Shown here: positions 5,699-11,245 of the stretch, piece after piece
Layout: each line of letters opens with the position of its first letter
How positions within the stretch are numbered: position 1 is the stretch's first letter
DNA from: DASRUP01 sp036397395
GTDB taxonomy: Bacteria; Patescibacteriota; Minisyncoccia; Minisyncoccales; UBA10102
Direction of reading: 5' to 3'
Length of the DNA stretch: 15,256 nt
Assembly: GCA_036397395.1 (NCBI GenBank)
Contig: DASWIZ010000013.1
Location: 1 to 15,256 of the forward strand
Notes under the pieces: model-generated
Database searches by the model: none
Seen by the model: the letters and a program-made list of their open reading frames with translations, nothing else
Told to the model about the DNA's origin: nothing
Program-made: the position numbers and the translations under genes

Positions 5699-6649
5699 AT
5701 GGCACAGGAAGAAAAAAATAAATTTGAGAATGTGCGCAGCAGATTGGTAAAAGAAGAACTACGCATACAGGGGCGGGCAAGAGAGCTTGCGCAAAAAGAG
5801 CAGGAAATTGAAAGCGAAGAAGCGGATATAGAGCAGCGTATTGCAAACGAGCAGGATTTGGCAAGGCAGCAGGAATTAGAAAAAGAACGATGGCGTATTG
5901 AAGACGAGCGCCGCGCCGTAAAACAAGAACGGTGGGCAATTGATACAGAACTTCGGGCGGTAGAGGAAAAACTTGCCAAGTTTAAAAGGTGGAGTTCTCT
6001 GGAAGGCGCAATACGAAACATGAAGGCAAAAGAAGAAAAAGTTGAAACGCAAGTGTTCCAGGTGCAAAAACAAGAGCTTCATGAAGAAGGTCCGGGACTC
6101 CACACAAGGCTTCAGAAAAAATTGCAGGATATAACGGCAAAAGAAAGGGAACTTGAGAAAAAAAGGCAGGATCTTGAACGGAAAGAATACGAGGAGCAGG
6201 AAGCTGTCGCAAGAAGAGAATTTGAACGCCAGCGTTGGGCAGTGGAAGACGAACTGCGCCTCATAGAACAGGAACGATGGCAGGTGGAACAGGATATCGG
6301 GCAAGTAGAACAGGATCGCCGCGACATAGAGCGAAAAAAATGGGATTTGGAAGACCAGCGCCGCACCATTGAAAAAGAAAGAGGGGAGTTGGAAGAAACC
6401 TTTGCAAAACTGCAAGAAGAATTTCCGGAGCTTAAGCCAGAGCAACCATATGTTTCGCCCCTGCGAGAACAAAAACAGGAAACAGAACCGGGGCAAGCGC
6501 CCGCGCCAGAAAATGCGTTACAACAGAAGTCTTCAGGGCGAGAAGCTATTGATCTTTCCAATATGGCTGCTTTTAAGCAGGAAGAGGACGATGCGGATTC
6601 TAATACTGCAAAAAAGAATACAAAAGACGACGGCAGTAACCTGGTGTAG
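5699..6649 (+). CDS. Long coiled-coil protein with repeated tryptophans
   Basis: This encodes 316 residues and I do not recognise a named family. About residues 1-245 are almost all charged helix (E, K, R, Q) with no signal peptide and no membrane segment, so a cytoplasmic rod is likely. Tryptophans recur on a heptad grid: W65 and W79 (14 apart) in the first block, W180, W194 (14 apart) and W215 (21 apart) in the second. The blocks share a R-W-x-[IV]-E-[DE]-E motif, suggesting internal duplication around a linker at about 110-140. Residues 246-316 are a low-complexity tail rich in Q, P, E, D and N. It sits between greA and lysS with gaps of 7 bases on each side, so it is co-transcribed. Spurious matches to myosin- or SMC-like coiled coils should be expected. 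Confidence 0.75.
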   Translation: MAQEEKNKFENVRSRLVKEELRIQGRARELAQKEQEIESEEADIEQRIANEQDLARQQELEKERWRIEDERRAVKQERWAIDTELRAVEEKLAKFKRWSSLEGAIRNMKAKEEKVETQVFQVQKQELHEEGPGLHTRLQKKLQDITAKERELEKKRQDLERKEYEEQEAVARREFERQRWAVEDELRLIEQERWQVEQDIGQVEQDRRDIERKKWDLEDQRRTIEKERGELEETFAKLQEEFPELKPEQPYVSPLREQKQETEPGQAPAPENALQQKSSGREAIDLSNMAAFKQEEDDADSNTAKKNTKDDGSNLV

Positions 6650-6656
6650 ACTAAAT

Positions 6657-8129
6657 ATGGCGGCAATCGATGAGATTAAAAAAGAGAGAATAAAAAAGCT
6701 GGAGCGGATACAGAAGGCGGGGGAGCAGGCGTATCCGGCTTCGGTGAAAAGGACGCATACGGCGGCAGAAGCCGTGGCGGATTTTGGCAAGCTTTCAAAA
6801 GCGCAAAAAGAGGTTATTTTGGTGGGCAGAATTCGGGCCATACGAGGGCATGGCGGCTCGACATTTCTTACGCTTGAAGATGGTACAGGAGCTATCCAGG
6901 CGTATGTAAAAAAAGACAGGGTAGGGGAGCAGGCATACGATTCGTTTTTGGAAACATTCGACATTGGTGACTTTATCCAGGTTCGCGGAATTTTGTTCGC
7001 CACAAAGAGGGGCGAGAAAACACTTGAAGCCGCAGACTGCAAGATGCTGGCAAAGTCGCTTTTGCCGTTGCCGGACAAGTGGCATGGTTTGCAAGATGAA
7101 GAAGAGCGCTACCGTAAGCGCTATCTGGATTTGATATTCAACAAAGAGGTGCGAGAGAAATTCGAAAAGCGAGCCGCAATCATAAAAGCGCTCCGCGAGT
7201 TTTTAGAAAAGCAGGAGTTTCTCGAGGTGGAAACGCCGGTGCTCCAGCATATGTACGGGGGAGCGGACGCCCGGCCCTTTACCACACACTTGAACGCGTT
7301 CGACATGGATATGTATCTACGAATTTCGCTCGAACTTCCGTTAAAGCGCCTGATTGTGGGCGGGTTTGAAAAGGTGTATGAAATGGGCCGCGTGTTCCGC
7401 AACGAGGGAGTGGACCGCCAGCATAATCCTGATTTTACCGAACTGGAATTTTACTGGGCGTATGCCGATTACAAAGACATGATGAAGCTAACAGAAGAAA
7501 TGTTTGCATACGTTCTCAAACAAGTTTTTGGTAAGACGAAAATTCAGTACGAAGGCAAGGAAATAGATTTTGCAGCTCCATGGCCAAGAGTGGAATACAG
7601 TACGCTGGTTAAGAAATACACGAAACTGGACATTGAATCACTGAATCGTGACGCTCTCGCCAAAGAAGCAAAAAAGCTGGGCGTGGCGGTTGAAAAAGAA
7701 TGGGGTAAAGGAAAAATAATTGATGAAATATACAAAAAGTATTGTCGCCCAAAAATTTGGGAACCCACGTTTGTAATTCATCATCCTTCAGAAATGTATC
7801 CTTTGGCAAAACAAAGGCCGGAAAACCCGGCGGAAGCCGAAACGTTTCAGTTGCTTTGCGCCGGCGGCTGGGAGCTGGTAAAAGCGTATTCTGAGCAAAA
7901 CGACCCTTTGGTGCAGAGAAAAGCGTTCGAGGAGCAGGAAAGTTTGTTCCGCCAGGGGCTGCAAGACGCCCAGCGCATGGATACCGATTTTGTGGAGGCT
8001 TTGGAATACGGCATGCCGCCCACCGCGGGTTTTGGCATGGGTATTGACCGCCTCGCCGCTTTGCTCACCAACACCCACTCCTTGCGCGAAGTCATTTTAT
8101 TCCCAACTATGCGACCAAAATCAAATTGA
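6657..8129 (+). CDS. lysS: Lysyl-tRNA synthetase, class II
   Basis: This encodes 490 residues from ATG 6657, a normal length. It charges tRNA(Lys) with lysine. The N-terminal helix is followed by the OB-fold anticodon-binding domain (about residues 50-150; VGRIRAIRGHGGSTFLTLED) and the class II catalytic domain. Motif 2 is F247-R-N-E with G-V-D-R-Q-H-N-P-D-F-T-E-L-E-F; motif 3 is the block GMGIDRL ending in Arg465. TLEVETPVLQ-like and GGADARPF segments are normal for LysRS. The frame is open further upstream (to 6369) inside the coiled-coil gene, but homologous sequence begins at 6657. The extreme C terminus (HSLREVILFPTMRPKSN) recurs in altered form after hicA, and the stop codon TGA lies inside the -35 box of the hicBA promoter. 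Confidence 0.96.
   Translation: MAAIDEIKKERIKKLERIQKAGEQAYPASVKRTHTAAEAVADFGKLSKAQKEVILVGRIRAIRGHGGSTFLTLEDGTGAIQAYVKKDRVGEQAYDSFLETFDIGDFIQVRGILFATKRGEKTLEAADCKMLAKSLLPLPDKWHGLQDEEERYRKRYLDLIFNKEVREKFEKRAAIIKALREFLEKQEFLEVETPVLQHMYGGADARPFTTHLNAFDMDMYLRISLELPLKRLIVGGFEKVYEMGRVFRNEGVDRQHNPDFTELEFYWAYADYKDMMKLTEEMFAYVLKQVFGKTKIQYEGKEIDFAAPWPRVEYSTLVKKYTKLDIESLNRDALAKEAKKLGVAVEKEWGKGKIIDEIYKKYCRPKIWEPTFVIHHPSEMYPLAKQRPENPAEAETFQLLCAGGWELVKAYSEQNDPLVQRKAFEEQESLFRQGLQDAQRMDTDFVEALEYGMPPTAGFGMGIDRLAALLTNTHSLREVILFPTMRPKSN
8085..8111 (+). repeat. 27-bp repeat, copy 1 (lysS 3' end)
   Basis: This stretch matches 8628-8654 at 24 of 27 positions, beginning with CGCGAAGTCATT in both. The three differences are all synonymous in the lysS frame (TTA versus CTG for Leu, ACT versus ACC for Thr). 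The two copies are 543 bp apart and bracket hicB and hicA. Confidence 0.9.
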
Positions 8130-8154
8130 CGGAGGCGATAAAATTCGGTACTAT
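8126..8154 (+). promoter_or_regulatory. Promoter of hicBA, leaderless arrangement
   Basis: The -35 box TTGACG (8126-8131, 5 of 6) contains the lysS stop codon. A 17-bp spacer leads to TACTAT (8149-8154, 4 of 6), then six bases and the ATG of hicB at 8161. The TA module therefore carries its own promoter inside the joined lysS end. Confidence 0.6.
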
Positions 8155-8160
8155 ACCCAT

Positions 8161-8385
8161 ATGAAACATATCATCCAATTTCGGATTTATAAGGGAGAAA
8201 ACGCGTATGTGGGGGAGGGGCTTGATCTCCCTATTGTAACGCAGGGCAAAACTATTGATGAGGTTGCAAACAATCTTCGTGAGGCGCTTGCAGTGCATCT
8301 TGAGGGAGAGAATTTGGAGGAGTTGGGGTTGGCTCCCCAGCTTTCGGCTTTAGTGAACTTTGAGATTGAGCCGACGTATGCCTAA
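8161..8385 (+). CDS. hicB: HicB-family antitoxin
   Basis: This encodes 74 residues from ATG 8161. HicB proteins neutralise HicA. The sequence shows the partial RNase H-like fold of the family: a first strand (MKHIIQFRIYKGE), a second strand with YVGEGLDLPIVTQGKTIDEV, and a helix with NNLREALAVHLE. The D-L-P-x-x-x-x-G-x-[ST]-x-[DE]-E-A/V-x-x-x-[LI]-x-E-A pattern is characteristic. There is no obvious C-terminal DNA-binding domain, so this is a short HicB. A longer open frame upstream lies within lysS and is rejected in favour of the ATG behind the promoter. hicB precedes hicA and overlaps it by 8 bases. Confidence 0.85.
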   Translation: MKHIIQFRIYKGENAYVGEGLDLPIVTQGKTIDEVANNLREALAVHLEGENLEELGLAPQLSALVNFEIEPTYA

Positions 8386-8623
8386 ACTGAAAGTCTTGTC
8401 GGGAGGCGACACAGTAAAGATTTTGAAAGAGTTTGGTTTTGATGTGGCTTCCCAGAAGGGGAGCCATGTTAAGTTAAGAAGGGTTCTTTCAGATGACATA
8501 AAGCAAATTCTTACTATTCCTCTGCATGACGAACTTGATAAAGGAACGCTGCGCGCAATCTTCCGCCAAGCCTCGCACTATATTCCAGAGGAAAAACTCA
8601 AACCTCATTTTTATGAAACATAG
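8378..8623 (+). CDS. hicA: HicA-family mRNA interferase toxin
   Basis: This encodes 81 residues from ATG 8378. HicA has a double-stranded RNA-binding-like fold and cuts mRNA. The family features are present: an N-terminal helix (GGDTVKILKEFGF), the motif GSHVKLR with the catalytic His30, and a second strand with a H-D-E-L-D-K-G-T-L-R-A-I-F-R-Q-A block (the conserved P-x-H-x-x-x-x-x-G-T-L-x-x-I-x-x-x-x pattern), ending in a short tail. A start six codons upstream is possible, but the ATG gives the usual N terminus. The module is complete and has every visible active-site residue. The DNA right after the stop carries a second lysS tail. Confidence 0.88.
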   Translation: MPKLKVLSGGDTVKILKEFGFDVASQKGSHVKLRRVLSDDIKQILTIPLHDELDKGTLRAIFRQASHYIPEEKLKPHFYET

Positions 8624-8624
8624 T

Positions 8625-8672
8625 TTCCGCGAAGTCATTCTGTTCCCAACCATGAAACCAAGAGAAAAATAG
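8625..8672 (+). pseudogene. Displaced remnant of the lysS C terminus
   Basis: The frame FREVILFPTMKPREK and stop (8625-8672) repeats the end of LysRS (LREVILFPTMRPKSN and stop). Similarity extends two residues further upstream (HS in both). The nucleotide match is 24 of 27 over 8628-8654, with only synonymous changes, so this piece was once part of a working lysS. It has no gene body of its own; an ATG at 8613 in the same frame would make a 19-residue peptide overlapping the hicA end, which is unlikely to be a gene. It is best read as the original lysS tail, pushed downstream when hicBA arrived with a replacement tail. It lies 7 bases before the next gene. Confidence 0.8.
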
Positions 8673-8679
8673 TTGGCCT

Positions 8680-8916
8680 ATGTTTCAAAAAATTATGCAT
8701 ACCTTTGGCTTGATACTTCTTGTAGAACTTTTTCTGTTTTACCTTTTATGGCTTGTCCACGGATTTGGGGGCTGGGGCGGCCCAGTAGCGAGACAAATGT
8801 CAGATTTTGAGAAAATAGCTATGATCTTAGAACTCATAGGAATGTTTTTGGCACCTTTCGTAATCCCATTGCTTGTTTTTCGAAATGGAATTATTAGAAA
8901 ATGGAAGTTAAAATAA
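8680..8916 (+). CDS. Small membrane protein with two predicted helices
   Basis: This encodes 78 residues and I do not recognise a family. Two hydrophobic stretches (about residues 8-29 and 47-69) are joined by a polar loop with GFGGWGGP, and the C terminus is basic (RNGIIRKWKLK), which would place the C terminus in the cytoplasm under the positive-inside rule. It starts 7 bases after the lysS remnant, so before the hicBA insertion it was probably the gene next to lysS. It overlaps the next small gene by 16 bases. Confidence 0.6.
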   Translation: MFQKIMHTFGLILLVELFLFYLLWLVHGFGGWGGPVARQMSDFEKIAMILELIGMFLAPFVIPLLVFRNGIIRKWKLK

Positions 8917-9080
8917 TTAAAAAGGAGCAGCCGATAACAGAAGAGGAGTTGCGGGAAATGGCGAAGAGGCTGAATATTAGATTCATAAAGAAACGACAGA
9001 ATCAGGTCGGTGGTTTGAGCTATCTATTTTGGAGTAATGGGAAATGCAGAATATACAAGATACTAAATACGACGTACTAA
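8901..9080 (+). CDS. Hypothetical 59-residue protein
   Basis: A complete frame runs from ATG 8901 to TAA 9078-9080. It overlaps the membrane-protein gene by 16 bases and ends 10 bases before serS, filling an otherwise empty gap. The N terminus (MEVKIIKKEQPITEEELREMA) resembles the first residues of DUF5674-type small proteins, but the rest does not continue in that way, so it may be a truncated relative. The C-terminal part has SYLFWSNGKCRIYKI, a beta-strand-like ending. The overlap and full use of the gap argue for a real gene; there is no clear Shine-Dalgarno site. Confidence 0.45.
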   Translation: MEVKIIKKEQPITEEELREMAKRLNIRFIKKRQNQVGGLSYLFWSNGKCRIYKILNTTY

Positions 9081-9084
9081 ATAC
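9061..9084. repeat. Tandem 10-bp repeat before serS
   Basis: TACTAAATAC occurs at 9061-9070 and again at 9075-9084, separated by GACG, a 14-bp period. The second copy ends six bases before the serS ATG. It overlaps the end of the 59-residue gene. It could be a regulator site or simply a local duplication. I see no good promoter hexamers here. Confidence 0.6.
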
Positions 9085-9090
9085 AAAGTA

Positions 9091-10326
9091 ATGCTCGATA
9101 TTAAATTCATTCGAGAAAATCCGGAGGCGGTGCGAGAGGGGTGTGCCAAGAAAAACGTCGAGTGCGATATCGAGCAGATTTTGGTGTTGGATAAAAGAAA
9201 GCGGGAGTTGTTGCAGCAGATTGAGGGACTAAAGGCGCGGCAAAACAAGTTAGGGAAAGAGGGAATTGAAGAAGGGAGAAAGCTGAAAGAAGAAATAAAA
9301 AAGCTCGAGCCGCAGTTGGAAGAAGTGGATGGGGGACTGCAGTCAGTATTAACACAATTGCCGAATTTGCCTTTGGACGAGGTGCCGGTAGGCGATGAAT
9401 CGGCAAACGTGGTGCTGCGCCATGTCGGCAAGGTGCCCAAGTTCGACTTTGAACCAAAAGACCACTTAGAGCTTGGTGAAGCCCTGGATATTATCGACGT
9501 GAAGCGCGCGGCGAAAGTATCTGGCACTCGCTTTGGATATTTAAAGGGCGACGCGGTATTGCTGGAGTTTTCCTTGATGCAGTTGGCAATGGCCACGGCC
9601 GCTAAAGAAGGGTTTATTCCCGCGGTGCCCCCCGTGTTTATAAAGTCAGAGATGATGCAGGCCATGGGCCATGTAGATACGCCGGAGGATTTGGCTGAAC
9701 GTTATTTTTTCGAGAAAGAAGGGCTATTCTTGGTGGGTACGTCAGAGCAATCGATAGGTCCCATGCACGCAAAAGAAGTGTTTGAAGAGAACGAGCTTCC
9801 CAGGCGCTATGTTGGCTTTTCGACGTGCTTTCGGGAAGAGGCTGGTTCTCATGGGAAAGACACGCGCGGTATTTTGCGCGTGCACCAGTTCGACAAAGTG
9901 GAATTTTTGAGTTTTACAAAGCCGGAAGATTCTCGCAAAGAGCACGAGTTGCTGGTTGAGTTGGAAGAGAAATTATGGCAGGCGCTGGAAATTCCGTATC
10001 AGGTGGTACAGCTTGCCACTGGCGATATGTCCCGTCCTTCCGCCAGCACCATAGATATTGAGGCCTGGATGCCGGGACAAAACAGGTACCGCGAAGTAAG
10101 TTCGGCTTCCAATGTTACCGATTACCAGGCGCGCAGGTTAAACATCCGGTATAAAAATAAAGAAGGCAAACTGGAGTTTGTGCATATGTTAAACGCCACG
10201 GGATTCCCGATTGGCCGCGCCATTATTGCCATTCTGGAAAACTACCAGCAGAAAGACGGCAGCGTAAAAATCCCAAAAGTGCTGCAGCAGTACGTTGGGA
10301 AAAAAGAGATAAAAAGCGCCGGCTAG
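9091..10326 (+). CDS. serS: Seryl-tRNA synthetase
   Basis: This encodes 411 residues, slightly shorter than the usual 420-430. It charges tRNA(Ser), and tRNA(Sec) where present. The N-terminal arm (about residues 28-95) is the long antiparallel coiled coil that grips the tRNA variable arm. The catalytic domain shows the GTSEQ serine-site motif (216-220), motif 2 F247-R-E-E followed by AGSHGKDTRGILRVHQFDKVE, the EAWMPGQNRYREVSSASN segment, and motif 3 with G-F-P-I-G-R376 followed by AIIAILENYQ. These fix the identity. The stop codon TAG is inside the stem of a hairpin that acts as a terminator for the opposite strand. Confidence 0.96.
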   Translation: MLDIKFIRENPEAVREGCAKKNVECDIEQILVLDKRKRELLQQIEGLKARQNKLGKEGIEEGRKLKEEIKKLEPQLEEVDGGLQSVLTQLPNLPLDEVPVGDESANVVLRHVGKVPKFDFEPKDHLELGEALDIIDVKRAAKVSGTRFGYLKGDAVLLEFSLMQLAMATAAKEGFIPAVPPVFIKSEMMQAMGHVDTPEDLAERYFFEKEGLFLVGTSEQSIGPMHAKEVFEENELPRRYVGFSTCFREEAGSHGKDTRGILRVHQFDKVEFLSFTKPEDSRKEHELLVELEEKLWQALEIPYQVVQLATGDMSRPSASTIDIEAWMPGQNRYREVSSASNVTDYQARRLNIRYKNKEGKLEFVHMLNATGFPIGRAIIAILENYQQKDGSVKIPKVLQQYVGKKEIKSAG

Positions 10327-10340
10327 GAAACCCAGCCGGC
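10311..10340 (-). terminator. Terminator of the small minus-strand gene
   Basis: AGCCGGC (10334-10340) and GCCGGCT (10318-10324) are perfect 7-bp inverted repeats around a 9-base loop. Read on the minus strand the hairpin is followed by GC and five Ts (10315 to 10311), then another T-rich stretch. The adenine run on the other side gives no T-run for plus-strand transcripts, so the signal belongs to the minus strand. Confidence 0.62.
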
Positions 10341-10341
10341 C

Positions 10342-10449
10342 TCAAAAAAAGACGGAGATAATAATGACAGCAAGACCAAAAGTACAAAACAGGGCCCAGC
10401 CGACAATATCCCAGTCAAAGCTTTGGATAAACCGAAAAAGCCAGTCCAT
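10342..10449 (-). CDS. 35-residue single-helix membrane protein
   Basis: A frame from ATG 10449 to TGA 10342 encodes 35 residues that I cannot assign to any family. The N terminus MDWLFRFIQSFDWD is amphipathic with three aromatic-rich turns, and residues 15-35 (IVGWALFCTFGLAVIIISVF in outline) form one membrane helix ending at the C terminus. The ATG is preceded by AGGGAG (10463-10458) at 8 bases, one of the few good Shine-Dalgarno sites in the window, and the gene is followed within 2 bases by a terminator hairpin. A possible promoter lies upstream. These three signals together make it more than a chance frame in the 170-base gap between serS and the hydrolase gene. Confidence 0.6.
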   Translation of the reverse strand: MDWLFRFIQSFDWDIVGWALFCTFGLAVIIISVFF

Positions 10450-10457
10450 GATGTCAT

Positions 10458-10463
10458 CTCCCT
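10458..10463 (-). promoter_or_regulatory. Shine-Dalgarno site deciding the 35-residue gene
   Basis: AGGGAG on the minus strand lies 8 bases before the ATG at 10449. Most genes here have no such site, so its presence supports this small gene. Confidence 0.6.
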
Positions 10464-10479
10464 AAAAATCGCTAAACCC

Positions 10480-10507
10480 AGACTATCACTTTACATACAT
10501 GAGTCAA
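10480..10507 (-). promoter_or_regulatory. Possible promoter of the 35-residue gene
   Basis: On the minus strand TTGACT (10507-10502, 5 of 6) is followed by a 16-bp spacer and TAGTCT (10485-10480, 3 of 6) with an extended TG one base upstream. The predicted leader of about 24 bases would contain the Shine-Dalgarno site. It overlaps the first codons of the hydrolase gene. The weak -10 box keeps confidence low. Confidence 0.35.
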
Positions 10508-11245
10508 GAGAGGACAGAATCCAAGATTACAATTGACGATATTTCTATAAACTACAAAATTGCTGGCATAGGCCAGCTGATTTTGATTTTGCATGGGTGG
10601 GGCAGTTCGGTTGAGCGTTGGGCGAAAGTGCAGGATATGCTGGGTGCAAAAGGACACCGGGTTATTGTTTTGGACTTGCCCGGGTTTGGAAAAACACCGG
10701 CTCCGGGCGCTGTTTGGGGAGTACAAGAGTACGCAGAATTCGTAAACCGGTTTGCCCAAAACCTTGGGCTGGAAAAGTTTGTGCTGGTAGGGCATTCGTT
10801 TGGCGGGCAAATTGCGGTTCAATTCGCCGTAACCCACCCGGAAAAAACAGAAAAACTTGTTCTTGTCGCGGCAGCCGCCATACGCCACGAACCAGGCAGA
10901 AAAGCAAAAGTGCTGGCCGCGATTGCGGGCGTTACGCCAAGGCCTGTTAAAAAAGTCGTATCGTTGACTCTTACACGGTCAGATTACGCAAGGGCGCAAG
11001 GGATTATGAAAGACATAATGAAAAAAGTGATTACCCAAGACTTAAGCGCAAAGCTCTCAAAAATCCAAGCCCCTACGCTTATTATTTGGGGCGACAACGA
11101 CAAAGACACTCCAACAGAAGATGCCCATATAATGCACAAGCTTATTCCAAATTCGAAACTGGAAATTTTGAAAGGCGCACGCCATCGGATAAACTTTGAG
11201 GCGCCAGACAAGCTAGCAAAAACTATATGGTCTTGGCTTTCATAA
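10499..11245 (+). CDS. Alpha/beta-fold hydrolase
   Basis: This encodes 248 residues of the alpha/beta hydrolase superfamily (esterase, lipase or C-C hydrolase type); the substrate cannot be read from the sequence. The catalytic triad is visible: the nucleophile elbow G98-H-S100-F-G-G, an acid in W-G-D-N-D201, and H229 in GARHRINFEAP. The HGWGSS segment (residues 32-37) supplies the oxyanion hole. The cap region (about 130-180) is helical and basic. There is no signal peptide. No Shine-Dalgarno site and no strong promoter precede the ATG. Its end overlaps the MurF-like gene by 19 bases, so the two are co-translated and may act on the same pathway. Confidence 0.9.
   Translation: MSQERTESKITIDDISINYKIAGIGQLILILHGWGSSVERWAKVQDMLGAKGHRVIVLDLPGFGKTPAPGAVWGVQEYAEFVNRFAQNLGLEKFVLVGHSFGGQIAVQFAVTHPEKTEKLVLVAAAAIRHEPGRKAKVLAAIAGVTPRPVKKVVSLTLTRSDYARAQGIMKDIMKKVITQDLSAKLSKIQAPTLIIWGDNDKDTPTEDAHIMHKLIPNSKLEILKGARHRINFEAPDKLAKTIWSWLS

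Noticed and set aside
6369..6656. Long upstream extension of lysS
   Set aside because: The extra 96 codons lie inside the coiled-coil gene in another frame and have no LysRS similarity; ATG 6657 gives the usual start.
7990..8160. Upstream extension of hicB
   Set aside because: It lies within lysS in another frame, while ATG 8161 is preceded by a promoter and gives a normal HicB start.
10318..10340. Terminator of serS
   Set aside because: The hairpin overlaps the serS stop, but on the plus strand it is followed by an A-run, not Ts. The T-run is on the minus-strand side.
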